Shown one piece after another: positions 35,501 to 47,727 of a stretch of DNA of 64,000 nucleotides. The notes under the pieces were generated by a model. It saw only the letters and a list, made by a program, of their open reading frames with translations, was not told the DNA's origin and did no database searches. The translations under genes and the position numbers were made by a program. How positions within the stretch are numbered: position 1 is the stretch's first letter; every line of letters starts with the position of its first letter. Source of the stretch: Balanoglossus misakiensis (taxonomy: Eukaryota; Hemichordata); contig CM082577.2 of NCBI GenBank assembly GCA_040954595.2, positions 14,384,001-14,448,000 on the forward strand. Direction: 5' to 3'.

Positions 35501-36712
35501 GTCAAAAAGACTGCTTTATGTTTTATAGTCACCATTTTACACACAGAATTGACTTTCCATATATCATCAAATCAATCAATATGAAGAGAAGCGTGTGTTT
35601 TAAGTTTTGTCTAAAAATGACGTTTTTGGGCAAAAAATGGTCAAAAAGGCAATTCTGTCTCGTTTGGGGGTCAGTCAGACTGCTTTTTTCGGAATATCAA
35701 CCAAATTTTACATAGAATAGGCATATCATATGTCATCAGATCTTCGAATGTGACGAAAACAGTGTGTTTTTAGTGTTTTCTAAAAATGACCTTTTTTGGG
35801 TTAAAACGTGCCAAAATGGCAATTTTGTCTTGGGTGGGGTCAGTCAGACTGCTTTTTTCGTAATATCAACCAAATTTTACATAGAATAGCCATATCATAT
35901 GTCATCAGATCTTCGAATGTGACGAAAACAGTGTGTTTTTAGTGTTTTCTAAAAATGACCTTTGTTGGGTTAAAAAGTGCCAAAATGGCAATTTTGTCTT
36001 GGGTGGGGTCAATAAGACTGACTTTTTTGGAATCAGCACCATTTTACATAGAATGGACTTCACAAACCTTCCTTACCAATTTTTTTTATTTAAAGGCACC
36101 TATCTCCTAGGGTAATAACTTATCATCATAGTCACTAATTGGTAAGAGTACTTGGAAGTATGACGTAATGATGACGTAATTGATTATTATATCAATTTTT
36201 TGCAATAATTAGATACTTTACTCAATCAGCTTTCTGTTGATATCTAACACATCACAGTTTTCATCAGTACAATTGCACAGAGACATGTTTTGCAAAACCT
36301 CACATTTATAGGTGAACAGAACACCATTTTCGTAAGGGTATTTTGACTTATGACGTCACTATGATGTCATGATTTGTCATATCACTTTTATTTTGTAATT
36401 AATGGAAAGCTTGTTTATTAAGCTTTCTTTTGATACCAAATACATCCCTGTTGTTCGAGGTATACGTTCAGAGAGACAGTATTTTACAAGACTAATTTAC
36501 CCCCCTACGTCAATTTATATGCACTTTTAGGCTTTCCTACATACGTTACCCAATATAATTTAGAAGCCAATAACTCGAAAACGCCCCGGTGCCCAGATGG
36601 CAAACAAAGTGAATTTTACTCAGTATATGATAGGCTTTCAGAAAAACATTGTCTCGAAAATTCCCCCGGGGGGGGGGGGGGAGGTAAACCTCTACTGGCT
36701 CATGGTCTATAA
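32505..36712. mobile_element. 4.2 kb near-palindrome (giant foldback), probably a DNA-transposon derivative
   Basis: Left arm about 32505-34156 and right arm about 35242-36712 are inverted copies at high identity from end to end. The outer ends read TAGACCCTGAGCCAGTAG (left) and CTACTGGCTCATGGTCTA (right), just outside a C-run at 32537 and a G-run at 36668. TAA borders both ends, consistent with a 3-bp TAA duplication. Both arms contain a ~169 bp tandem subrepeat (left at about 33221, 33390, 33560, 33728 and 33896) with TTGCCATTTTGGCACTTTTT and GATCTGATGACATATGATAT. The right side has further subrepeats without left counterparts (about 34800-35240). The unique centre (34160-34790) encodes nothing recognisable. 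Confidence 0.85.
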
Positions 36713-37111
36713 CTGGTTATCGTAACTATTTCACGGGTGTTGTGGGTCAGTACATATTGAATGGTTCGAGTTAACCTAATTTCATTTTATCACCCGAGTG
36801 GAAGCAAATATATATCTGCAGGCGAACTTAGGTAGAGGTGTCTGTGTGTGACTGTTCAAGAGTATATTTACGTCGAAAGTTTGGGGTGAGGTTCTTTATT
36901 AGAGTCAAATACAGTTAACTCGTTTGGTGTACACAAGGTTTAATGACGTATGGTCAATTAGCGTATTCTTCATGCTCCCTTATTGTTTATATGTAAAGCT
37001 ACGATACCCCCTGCATGACATGCCGAAGTACAATGTCAACAAAACTACCGTCATGTGATCACATGTGCCATTTAAGGTTATCATTGCTGACCTGAACTGC
37101 GCCACTGTGTG
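36713..37111. other. Intergenic sequence, nothing recognised
   Basis: No ORF, repeat or exon signal beyond the start of the possible leader exon that follows. Confidence 0.4.
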
Positions 37112-39080
37112 ATGCCTATGGACGAGGAAGTGCAAGCAGAGAAAATCTGCAAACTTAACAGATATCAGATCGTGGGATGCCGCAATTTAGGTAAGTCTTG
37201 ATGACCAAAAAAACACGAATCTACCGTAATGAGAGCATTGCGAGTATTCGGCGAAGTTTTGCGAGATAAAACATGATCACTTTGTGACTGAACGCAGCAC
37301 CCAGTTTGTTTTTCGTGTATTCACACGAATGCAATTGAAGCAACAGACCAAACTCCACAGCACCACAGGTTTGCATTATGCCTCTACTCGACGTCAGTAG
37401 TCGTCTTTCTTTAGAATCACTGTGGATTAAAACACCTGGCCTGCATAACCATGAAAATTACTTGTTAGCAAACAATCCGGCTCTGATCTGAACACAAATG
37501 GCGGCCAATGAATCGGGGGTGGGGGTGTCACTTTGTTTGCTGTAGTGTAGCGAGGCGAGAAATTCATCTGAACAAAGAGACACACCATGCAAGCTCATTT
37601 AATCTTTGACTAGTATATGACGTGTCAAACCGAACCGCCTTCATTATAAAATGTGTTATTTGTCGTGCGCACAGTCGTTTGGGAACTTAAATGTATAAAC
37701 TGCGATATCACACCTATGGCTTGGGCAAGGGGCAAGTCATGAAACGACATACATTGCAAAGTTCGAAAGATGTTTTCACTCACACAAAAGCCAAATTTAA
37801 TCAATAAATCGACATCGATACGACCCATTCCATGTCAGATTTCATACATGAAATCTTGGCTTGTTTTGCAATCCAAAGAAACAGGCTGCCTCATGTATTT
37901 TAATTCATTTATGCAAGTTCATGAATATAACCTGGCGTGAAACACCCAAAAGGTATTGAATGTGTAAGTATTTTCGATTTAATTTGTATCCGGAGAAATA
38001 TTGGCCCTCGATACACAATGTTTGGCGCCCCAATAAAGATAAAGCGACTTGAAAATGTCCTTGAAAAAGCCCTGCCTGTACGCGCCTATTTGAAATTTAA
38101 TGACAACAAAGTTATTTAGCGGACTGCCCTGTTTTCCGAGTTGTTGTGTTGCTAGCACTTGAGTGTTTACTTTAGGCTGGTGGCTTTGGAACTCGAGCCA
38201 GTTTGTCTTCTATAGGGACCTGGTATGGGAAACAATCCTCGCATAGACCAGCACCAGTAATAAAAAAAATATTTACCATATCAGTTTGCCTTTGTATTAT
38301 AGTAAATTATATCAGTGCTACAATTCCAGCAGTGTCGTGATCGGCTGAGAGCCTATTTAATTTATGCAAGCCATGGTTAAATAGAGCATAATGTACTCTC
38401 CGTAGGCTCATTATTATGAATATACAAGTTGAATGCTTAAACAAAGATATGGAGAGTAAGATTTACATATCATGTAAATTTAAATTTTCTGTAACTTAAA
38501 ATAATATTCATTTGACAATGTGATAGGATCTTATTCTGATTGTCTCCATATTTGGAGTGTGTGAGTATTTCAGTAGAGTGTTAAAATGCTTGTTCTGGGG
38601 CCCACGATTTAATCAATGTTACTACAGAACAACCCTCTCCATAGATTTTTTTGAATGTGGCCCACACATATCAATGTTAATGTCTAAAGAGTTACATAAT
38701 CGAGTTGATATAATACAAGACCAGTAATCCCCCGCCGATACACCACTCGATATAGCACAATTCACGACATATATGCACGAGTCGCCGGCGAGTGCATATA
38801 TGGAGTGAATTGTGCTATAAATGAAGATTCCTGATCTCTGGATTGCAAACAGCCAGACCCTCATCCCAGAATGCATTGTCAACAGCAGATTTCTAAATTC
38901 GGATGAGTGATGACATACGTCTAACCACAAAGAAAGAAATATGCAAAACCTGTATCGTCACTGTTTCTTCAGTCAGTGTTCAATAAGCGTACCTACTTTA
39001 TATTACAGCATTTGTCGTCAAAGTTGAAAAACAATCTGGGATTCTCAAACAACACCGCAGACGAGGAACTTTGGCCTGTC
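37112..39080 (+). other. Possible 5' leader exons (37112-37190 and 39009-39080) of the TRIM-NHL gene
   Basis: An ATG-containing segment ends at 37190 before a consensus GTAAGT donor. A second segment lies between a TATTACAG acceptor (39001-39008) and a GTAAGT donor after 39080. A third acceptor, ATCTTGCAG, precedes 40396, 68 nt before the TRIM-NHL ATG. Spliced together they give a 51-codon upstream reading frame that stops right after the third acceptor, so they would be leader rather than coding sequence. No transcript evidence is available. Confidence 0.3.
38751..38819. repeat. Palindromic element
   Basis: TATAGCACAATTCAC is inverted as GTGAATTGTGCTATA, with an inner ATATATGCACGAG / GAGTGCATATAT hairpin. 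It resembles the elements near 43 and 44 kb in its inner motif. Confidence 0.8.
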
Positions 39081-39220
39081 GTAAGTTTCTTTTCTATTTT
39101 GAGCTGTCGCATATGAATATGCCGTTTCTTCGCCCTTCGTACTCATTCAAATTTCTGAAGCCATATCCGTATATGAAACCTGTGCACGAAATATTTTCAG
39201 AAGGCAATGTCATATCGCAC

Positions 39221-39297
39221 ATATATTTCTCACACTCCTGGCCGCTGGGAGTGTGGGATAGAGAGTGTGGGATCAAATTGATCCCACACTCTGTGTT
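39221..39297. repeat. Palindromic element with GAGTGTGGGAT repeats
   Basis: AGAGTGTGGGATCAA TTGATCCCACACTCT forms a hairpin directly after another CACACTCC/GGAGTGTG pair. The motif is shared with the element at 39719. Confidence 0.8.
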
Positions 39298-39718
39298 AAT
39301 GCGCACACAGACAACTGTTATCTGACACGAGCTCTGATTGGATAATGATATCCATACCCCTCAGAACGAGCAAATATTATCCAATTGTGTGATGTGCTGT
39401 ACACAAACCCGAACTACAATGTGATCAGGTCATGTGCAGATTACAGTGGTGTACGTGGTTGGAGACAGACAAAAAAATGGTTGTATTTTCTAGATATCGC
39501 GTGAATTTATGTCACTGGAAACATTCTCCATATTTTAATGTGTTGAGCACATTTTTATAGCATGTGTGTACTGTAAACTCGTGATGAAATGGGGACTATG
39601 TTTTGCGGGGCGGATCAATATATGACCGGTCATGCAGTTATCATTTGGTATTTTATATATTTAGTTCTTTTATTGTAAATAAATGTTAATATCGCAAATT
39701 TCTGGTCGTGGGAGAAAT

Positions 39719-39865
39719 AGAATCTCACACACCAAGGACCTGGGATCGTATTTCTCACACTCGTCGGAGATATGTTGTCCCACACTCGCCTGCGGCTCGT
39801 GTGGGACAAAAAATCCCCAACTCGTGTGAGAAATACGATCCGAGGTCCTTGGGAGTGTGAGATTC
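39719..39865. repeat. 147 bp palindrome
   Basis: AGAATCTCACACACCAAGGA at the left is inverted at the right as TCCTTGGGAGTGTGAGATTCT; inner arms ATCGTATTTCTCACAC and GTGTGAGAAATACGAT; loop CGCCTGCGGCTCG. Confidence 0.88.
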
Positions 39866-40463
39866 TATTAATCTCTCACCAGTACAATCACTTTACACAA
39901 TACTTGCATGCTGCGCCAATTGGGTGTAATCGTACATTTTACGGCTTATACATAATGGTATAAATAAACGGCATTCTTCTCCAACTACAGATGAACAATA
40001 ATTGGTTTTGTTGACAAATACTGAATGCAACGGGGCTAATATATACATCGCCGTCAGAATATCGGACTGGTGTCTACACTCATCGCTTAATATCACGTCC
40101 CATAAATACACCTCTGGTATGTAACCAAATATAAGTATAATAATAAAAGAAGCAATTGCCAAAAAACTCAGGAAGTGAAACAAATAGGCCTTAATCTTTC
40201 ATGCTGTAAGTGGTTTGTGGTCTACTATGCAAACATGACACCGTGCATGCTATGTTAATGTGTTTCTTTTTGATGGAAATAAAAATTTCATTTTCATTGA
40301 CTTTTAAAAATGTCATTAGAAATCGATGCCTATCAAGTTAAATATTTCGATATCGCGTGACACATTTATGACAGGGCAACACTGTTATCTTGCAGCCTAG
40401 CAACGAAGTGAAGGCAATCAACCACACATTAATTTGTTGCTGAGATAGACCAGGAAGTGAAGA

Positions 40464-42437
40464 ATGGAAACTCGGCTGAAGACAGTTCCCCACTGCGACT
40501 TTTGCAAAAGAAATGACGCAAGTAATGTATGTGTAGACTGCAAACAGAACTACTGTCCTGAATGTTCTAAAGGCCACCTGCTTATACCCGTGTTGAAAGA
40601 CCACAAAATGGTCCCGTTTGAGGAATTTTACGCAGCTCAGTCCAAAGAGAACCCTTTGATAATGAAAGAATGTATTTGCTCCATTCACAAAGATTCAGTC
40701 ATTGAATTGTATTGCAGCACATGTAATTATCCAATATGCAAGAAATGTCAAGTGGATGTCCACAACACAGCTGAGCACGACTGTAAAGATATCACGTTCG
40801 CGAAGGCTGGCGCTGTTCACATTATTGGTCAGATTCAGGAAAGCTTTTCGAGTGAAAAGGCAAAATACAAAGAACACCAAAAGAACAGGAAAGTTGCACT
40901 GACAGACATCGGAAATTGGTATGCGCAGCAAACTAGAGCAATTAACGCGCATACCGAAACGGTTATAACAAGTTTGAAAGCTGAGAAAGAGAACTTACTC
41001 AAACGCCTGACCGAATCTTATTCGAAAACCAGGGATGGGATACAGGAGGAATTAGATAAGCTCCAAAATTGGGAAGCTGAGGTCGATTTGACTATGTCTC
41101 AGTTAGACGGGTTGAGAAATTATGGCAATCCTGCCCAGATTGTGTCTTATGTTCAGATCGAGAAAAGTAGCAATATTGAAACCGATATAACGGATATACC
41201 TGTCTATTGTGACATAGGTTTAGTACAGAGATTCGCGGCCCTTGACATTCAATCCGACGGACGCATCGGGATGATAGACGAGGTTAGTGTTAAAGCAGGG
41301 GATCTGCAACTTACAACTGAAGCTTTGGGGAGAGTTAGGTGTGGCGAAATCGTTCATGTAGACTTACGGGCCGATATTCTTGACAAAATAAAGACATCCA
41401 TTGCCAGACGAGACGTAACTGCTGAATTAAGACGGCGTGATAAACGTGTCGAGCTCTTAGATGTTATGTGCCATGATGATGGAAAGCTAGTGGTGAAGGT
41501 ACTGTGCTGTTCCAAAGGGGGACATGAGTTGGTTGTTCAATTAGGCGGGACTAATATAAAGAATTCGCCTGTTCACTTCAAGGTGACGTCATCGTGGACC
41601 CGACTCGATCTTTCGGACACTGACGAAGGCGAAATGAATGGGGTACGGGGAATAGCCATTGATCAAAAGGGTGATGTTATCGTAGCAGACCCTGTCAACA
41701 AGCGGATTCAAAGACTAACTTACAAAAGGGCAACTAAGGGTAGCAAGTACACTATGAGAAAAAAGGTCTTGCCCTCCGAGTTAGTTATCGTTCCTCAATG
41801 CATTGCTGTGTCGACGGAAAATGAGTATTACTTCACGGAAGTCAATAAAAACGAAGTATGCGTTTGCGATGAGTCGGGTAACATCAACAGGGGTTTCGGT
41901 AATCCTGATTTTCACTTAACCGTTGGTGTCGCTATCGACGACGTTAAAGGCGCGGTATATGTCACTGGCAGTGATAAGAAAGGGGAGGCTGTGATAGTAT
42001 CGTTCACAAAGAGAGAGGGGGCGTTCCGTAAAGCTATAGGTAGGAAGGTTGCCGACGAGGATACGCTCGGCAGGCCGTTTGGAATTGCCGTTAACAGCCG
42101 AAGTAACGTAGTGGTGGCGGACAGGGATAAAAACAGGATTCAAATTTACGATGAAGAATCGGGGAGCTTAATCGCTTCTTATGGTTCCTGTGGTACAAAT
42201 CCTGGCCAGTTTAAACATCCTGAGGGTCTGGTTGTAGACGAACTCGACAACATCATTGTTTGCGACAATGGTAACGACAGAGTCCATAAATTCGACAAGC
42301 AAGGTCGTTTCGTTTGTTGTGTCGATGACGTCACTCTGAAAGGTCCAATGGGAGTCGCGTATGATCGTGGCAATCATCGAATCGTTGTGGCGGATGCCAA
42401 CGGCCTTCATATCTACGGTTCGGCAAACAGCGACTAA
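40464..42437 (+). CDS. TRIM-like protein: two B-boxes, coiled coil, filamin domain, NHL repeats (no RING)
   Basis: 657 residues in one exon, ATG at 40464 directly after a possible splice acceptor at 40395. Residues about 10-40 (CDFCKRN...CVDC...CPEC) form a B-box 1-like zinc site, and about 70-105 (CSIHKDSVIELYCSTC... CKKCQVDVH) a B-box 2. A coiled coil follows (about 125-215), then a filamin-type immunoglobulin domain (about 270-370), then NHL repeats to the end, with FGIAVNSRSNVVVADRDKNR, GQFKHPEGLVVDELDNIIV and GPMGVAYDRGNHRIVVADAN. This is the TRIM2/3/71-like layout without the N-terminal RING, so it is unlikely to be a self-sufficient ubiquitin ligase. Single-exon TRIM-NHL paralogues are numerous in several invertebrate deuterostomes. 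Confidence 0.93.
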   Translation: METRLKTVPHCDFCKRNDASNVCVDCKQNYCPECSKGHLLIPVLKDHKMVPFEEFYAAQSKENPLIMKECICSIHKDSVIELYCSTCNYPICKKCQVDVHNTAEHDCKDITFAKAGAVHIIGQIQESFSSEKAKYKEHQKNRKVALTDIGNWYAQQTRAINAHTETVITSLKAEKENLLKRLTESYSKTRDGIQEELDKLQNWEAEVDLTMSQLDGLRNYGNPAQIVSYVQIEKSSNIETDITDIPVYCDIGLVQRFAALDIQSDGRIGMIDEVSVKAGDLQLTTEALGRVRCGEIVHVDLRADILDKIKTSIARRDVTAELRRRDKRVELLDVMCHDDGKLVVKVLCCSKGGHELVVQLGGTNIKNSPVHFKVTSSWTRLDLSDTDEGEMNGVRGIAIDQKGDVIVADPVNKRIQRLTYKRATKGSKYTMRKKVLPSELVIVPQCIAVSTENEYYFTEVNKNEVCVCDESGNINRGFGNPDFHLTVGVAIDDVKGAVYVTGSDKKGEAVIVSFTKREGAFRKAIGRKVADEDTLGRPFGIAVNSRSNVVVADRDKNRIQIYDEESGSLIASYGSCGTNPGQFKHPEGLVVDELDNIIVCDNGNDRVHKFDKQGRFVCCVDDVTLKGPMGVAYDRGNHRIVVADANGLHIYGSANSD

Positions 42438-42527
42438 ACTATTTTCAAACCAATTCTGGTATACGGTCACCTGTGTAAACTTGCGCATAGAAAGTGGTGA
42501 TATAGCCAATCACTGAAACACGCGAAA

Positions 42528-42533
42528 AATAAA
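42528..42533 (+). terminator. Polyadenylation signal AATAAA of the TRIM-NHL gene
   Basis: AATAAA about 90 nt after the stop codon. Confidence 0.6.
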
Positions 42534-42825
42534 ACTACCACGTGGTCGTAAAACACCCAGACGCGTCATTTTAAATGTCAGTCGGAAGTAAATATAATTC
42601 TCAGCTTTTAAACTTGTCGATCGGTGAAAGAAAACGATGTCACCAATGTTAGTAGACTTACTTTGATGGTTGTTTATACACTTGCACGCTAATGGACAAA
42701 AATCACACATGCGACTACCAATTTTTGTCTCCGTTGAACATGATATTCTATTAAAGAAACTGTCTATATGGAGTCAACGGTTCATCAACAAATTGGTTTC
42801 ATTCATATCTTATATTATATTATAC

Positions 42826-43135
42826 CAGTATATTGATGGTGTAAATCACGATATTTGATTGGTCGAGACACGACACGTGACCGTGATATATTAGCCATAT
42901 ACCACAGTCATATATCATAGTCAAAGAAAATGCCTTTTTAAAATGTTTTATGCAAAGTTTCAATATACTGGCATAATATAATAGCAATAAAACACCCCCA
43001 GCCATGGTATACCACGAGATTTTGACCAGTTCAACTCCATATACGCACTCGCTATCGCTCGTGCGTATATGTCGTGAACTGGTCAAAATCTCGTGGTATA
43101 CCATGGCTGGGGGGGGGGGGGGGTTATTGCTTAAA
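42826..43135. repeat. ~310 bp palindrome-bearing element, copy A
   Basis: Begins near TACCAGTATATTGATGGTGT and ends with a near-perfect palindrome (about 42986-43130) of arms CCAGCCATGGTATACCACGA / TCGTGGTATACCATGGCTGG around ATACGCACTCGCTATCGCTC. The whole block recurs at 44078-44396, so this is a dispersed element, probably a foldback MITE. Confidence 0.88.
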
Positions 43136-43479
43136 TAATAACTCAATATCTTTAGTTACACCTGCGAGGAGTCGAAGAAATTACCTGTATTATATGGTTC
43201 CACAGGATTCCTTTTTATGACCCATTTGCCTTGAATATTCATATTCATAAATGCCACCCTTCCCTCATTTATTCTTGAAACGGGCAATTTAAGAATGTAT
43301 ATATTGAATAGATGATCACACGCTATGTGTATCAGGCTCAACTATGACTGAAGCTCACCCGTTTCCATGTCGGTTTCAGCAAAGTCATGTCAATCACTAC
43401 CACTAAGAGAAATGTACGATCGTCTCTTAACGCCCCAAAGTCAATCGCCTAATGTATGCCATCACAATGTTACTTTAAA

Positions 43480-43752
43480 TGTACTGATTAATGACACTGT
43501 CATCTCTAATATATTTACTAATACTATTCTTGATTTATACAAACTCTGTTTTACTGCATAATTGTTTTGTATCATGTTTTGTGTGTTCTTCACGGTTTCC
43601 TATTTTCTTCATACGTCAATGTCTTGTCAGTACGTTCATTTGTTTGTTCTTATTGAGCTGTTTTTTATTATTTTTTTCTGTCAGTCATTTATTTCAAACG
43701 AACCTGTTGTTGGGGTAACCTGTTGGTCCGTAAATAAATAAATAAAAATCGA
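43480..43752 (+). repeat. Probable 3' tail of a non-LTR retrotransposon
   Basis: A T-rich stretch with CTTGATTTATACAAACTCTG ends in GTCCGTAAATAAATAAATAA, similar to the tail of the LINE ending at 15715. No coding domain is present. Confidence 0.35.
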
Positions 43753-44077
43753 CAAAACCCTTATTTGGGATGCGCATATAGACAATTTATGGCAAGAAAC
43801 AGTCGATTCAAATAGGGATTCTGAGATATTTCCAGCCGTTGAACGATCCCTAGGAATATTATTTTGTTGGTTTATAATGCCACATGTTTTTCTGTCTGCG
43901 CTTACTGTTGTAGTGAACAGGCAAATGTTTCGAAGACCACTATACAAGAAGGTCTGGTATACTCTAGCAGTCGACGGTTAAGTTTCCTCTCGGTCACTTC
44001 TTGCAGGTTTCAGTCGGCGAACTGTTTTTTTTTTCAAATTGATTCATTCGTTGCAGTGCAGACATGTAAAATATTGA

Positions 44078-44396
44078 TTATATTATACCAGTATATTGAT
44101 TGTGTAAATCACGCTATTTTATTGGTCGAGACACGACACGTGACTGTGATATATTAGTCGTATACCACAGTCATATAACATAGTCAAAGAAAATGCCTTT
44201 TTAAAATGTTTTATGCAAAGTTTCAATATACTGGCATAATATAATAACAATGAAACACCCCCAGCAATGGTATACCACTCGATTTTGACCAATTCAACTC
44301 CATATACGCACTCGCTATCGCTCGTGCGTATATGTCGTGAACTGGTCAAAATCTCGTGGTATACCATGGCTGGGGGTGTTTTATTGCTTAAATAGT
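44078..44396. repeat. ~310 bp palindrome-bearing element, copy B
   Basis: Same orientation and sequence as the block at 42826-43135 with scattered substitutions; terminal palindrome at about 44251-44392. Copy A has expanded its G-run to about 15 bases where this copy has five. Confidence 0.88.
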
Positions 44397-44399
44397 GCT

Positions 44400-46079
44400 A
44401 CAGCTGAATACTTCAACCAGTTTTCTGATGTTTCTGAAGAGTATCATTTCAATACGCAATTATCTATCAAGTGTTCATGTTTCCACTTTTAAGACAGTCA
44501 TTGGACAGGGGTGATATGTATACCATGCTACGAACATTTGGAATTAAAATTAACTCGTTCAACAGAAATACCGAAAATCTGTCACAATTCAATGGGAACG
44601 GAATATTTTGTTTCGCACACTTGAAAAATATTCATTGGATTCTACTTTTAATCATCAATTGCTGTTAATTTTGTTCTTGCTTTGTTCTCTTTCAACCACT
44701 ATTTTTGTAGCGTATTTTCGTCATTTTCTTTTCATTTTCTGTATGTGGAAGACTCTTACATGCACGCTTATATGTAACCAAGACAATGTATTGTAACTAA
44801 ACAAAAACAGCTCTTAAATAAACCATTGTAGTAATTTTACCAATTTTCGAAAAATGTTTATTTTGTTTAATTCCCCCGTTATTGAAACATGTAGTCATAA
44901 AAATTACAAGATCGATTATGCCCGACCCCGAAGACAAATCTCTGGCTGATATTTTCTCAATGTAGGCTAATTTGTCTTATTACACAGATAAAGGTTTACA
45001 GACCTGTGGCAGGATTTGTCTGCACCAGGTCTGTCACATGCATGTAGCATACCTGACCTGTCAGGTATACTACATGTCCGACATGCATGCCATGCAGGAG
45101 ACCTGAACTGTCAGACCTACACCTGCAGCAGACCGGGTGAACTTTAGTTGTGTATCGTCTGCAGTCTGATAATCCGAACGTGCGTTCTCTAAAACAACGG
45201 CTGCATATCAGTTTGTTTAAAGTGTTCACATGGTTCAAAGGTGGATCAGCTACCGGCAAATATTGCTGTATGAACATTGCCTTGTTTATGAATGAAAACG
45301 ATTTACAAAACAGTTCTTAAATGGCTTAGTGGTCAGTTATTTTAGCTAGCATCTTCCTCCTATCGAGCTAAAATATTTAATTACAATGGTGTCAGACTAA
45401 CGATTGGACGAGATTGACTTGAAACGATAACATCCAAAGGCATGTAGTGTTAGTCCTGCTCGGTATATACGCTTACGTGTATTTGAAGTGAAATGATTTA
45501 TTGCACACTCAGTACGCTGTCAAGAGGTTCAACCGTAAACTGGGTCGCATTCTCAAGTTCTCAAGAACCATACAAAGAGTAAATACTTATTACTCAGTAA
45601 ATATGTGTACGAGATAACCCCAATGGTGTACAGTAAAATGAACGCAACTTCACTGTGGGTTAATCCATTTATGTTCTAACAACATTTCGACGTTGCTGAG
45701 CATTGAACACAAAATCTGGACAACAGTTTCAATCAATAGAATGGGAAGACCACGTCATGTACTGTATAGTCACATCAACACATCAGTCTATACTTCTGTC
45801 TTACATACAAATACACAGTGCTGGTGATTGTTCGCATTCCTTTGGTGTGGCAATTAGTGGTGAACACATGTCTGTGATGTATTTGGTCATTTCACCCACA
45901 ATATGCTCATGGTTAAGATGAATGTGTTTTTTCCAGGGTCATTAACATACCCTTTAAAGATTTGATTTCTTCAGTATCTACGAAAAAAGTAAACATCCAA
46001 GGTCACTACAAGGTCCAAAAGAGATGATGTGAAGACCATTTCGGTATTCGGATCATGATGTTATATTGAACACATATTG
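44400..46079. other. Gene-poor stretch
   Basis: No recognisable gene. A cluster of short overlapping inverted motifs (CAGGTCTG, CATGCATG, ACCTGACCTGTCAGGTAT) lies at about 44998-45125. Confidence 0.45.
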
Positions 46080-46242
46080 CCTGGCCATGAGGGCCATAGC
46101 AGCCGTTTATTACACCCGAGGGGCTGTGAGTTACCAGAATCATAGGCTATTTCCCGAGGGCCGAGGGAAATAGCATATGATTCTGGTAACTCACAGCCAC
46201 GAGGGGTAATAAACGGCTGCTATGGCCCGAATATAGGCCAGG
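46080..46242. repeat. 163 bp palindrome
   Basis: Left GCCATAGCAGCCGTTTATTA and CTGTGAGTTACCAGAATCAT are inverted on the right as ATGATTCTGGTAACTCACAG and TAATAAACGGCTGCTATGGC, with loop GAGGGCCGAG. A one-armed copy lies at 46508-46578. Confidence 0.9.
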
Positions 46243-46507
46243 CCATAGGTGTTTTATTATAAACCGCATGCTAAGAGTTGGGAAAATCTTGAAATTTTCT
46301 CTTGAGCGGTGGCCATTGTGTCAGACGACGCGACGCTGATTGACATGACCTGAGTCAGTGAACTCACGTTGGTCACGTGACCGGTTTATATTTTTTCTGC
46401 TATTTCCCTAGGGATTCATAGTCGATTCTATTTTCCTATCACGTGACGGATTCAGGCAAATCACCACACAGTATTAGCATGAGGTATATTATAATGAACA
46501 CCTTTTG

Positions 46508-46578
46508 CCTGGCCATGCGGGCCATAGCAGCCGTTTATTACCCCCGAGGGGCTGTGAGTTACCAGAATCACATGCTAA
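46508..46578. repeat. Half-copy of the 46080 palindrome
   Basis: Repeats the left arm (GGGCCATAGCAGCCGTTTAT...GAGTTACCAGAATCA) but lacks the right arm, suggesting deletion or a template-switch origin. Confidence 0.85.
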
Positions 46579-46579
46579 T

Positions 46580-47500
46580 TTCCGGAGCCGTATAATGGGT
46601 ATTATAATATACGTAATATATACCTATAATAGGTATTATTATACACCTACTGCTGTAACCTATGGAGTTCCGTAATACAATAATTCGCAGTATCACCGTA
46701 CAATAATTATGCAAATGAGGACGCAGAGTCCCATAACCCACAGGGTTATTGGACGCATATTTGACCTTTGACCTCACAGCTGTCTGATGTAAACAATGAT
46801 GATATTGCACCCTACTCTGACAAAATTGATATAAAAATTACATAGCTGTTAATAAATTAAACCATTGGAAACCCATGCTACAAAACAAGTCAAAATCCTC
46901 AAATGAAATTTCAGCCCAAGGAATTTTGTACCTGTCAATGAGCACGTTCGCCCACTTGCCCCAAGTTATCGTCTATCACACTTTATCACATGAACTGGCC
47001 CTGATCACCACCTGTGTGACGTAGACCAGGACAGATCAAAAATCCTGATCACCCCTGTGTTACGTCATCAACCGGAACTATTTCCACCGATTCGCCGTAG
47101 CTTTGTTGTCAAACAGAAACAGTACGTGTAGCGCGCGGCATTTACAATACAGAAATGAAATAAAAAAATTACGGTTCCATGACAATAACGCTTTGTAAGC
47201 TCAAAACAGAAAGGTGGAATTTGGAAAGAAGACAGTCGGACGCAACGATCATGGACGATCGTGGCTGTCAAAGTTTTGGGTCAGGTGTACATAGCCTAGG
47301 CTAGGCGCAAGTCCGGTACGTTCCGAGTCGAATCAGTGTGGGGAATTGTTTCGAGCCAGTTCAGCGTGACAACTGAACCTCTCTATTGCACCGGTCAACG
47401 AAATGTATAAGACGTGGCAACAGGTTGCAGTAAAATTGTTAGAGAATCGATTACATTTGTGTAAGGCCGAACTTCGAGCGAACGGAACTCAACGGGACGA
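46580..47500. other. Intergenic sequence, nothing recognised
   Basis: No gene found on either strand; short ORFs lack recognisable features. Confidence 0.4.
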
Positions 47501-47503
47501 CTT

Positions 47504-47595
47504 GTTGGGAGATTTTATGAATGATCAGCGATAGTTCACCATTTGCGTATATGCAAATGATGAACTATCGCTGATCATTCATAAAATCTCCCAAC
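47504..47595. repeat. 92 bp palindrome
   Basis: GTTGGGAGATTTTATGAATG is inverted as CATTCATAAAATCTCCCAAC; inner arms ATCAGCGATAGTTCA and TGAACTATCGCTGAT; the loop is an AT-rich near-palindrome. Confidence 0.9.
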
Positions 47596-47727
47596 ATATA
47601 TCTCCTGGGGGACATAATCCCGCTCAGTAAAATACGACACCGCTCCAAAATTGTTGCAAGGTACTGAATTGTTTTAGTCCTGCCTCTTCTAACGAAAAAT
47701 AAGAAGACTGTTCATGTGATAAATATA

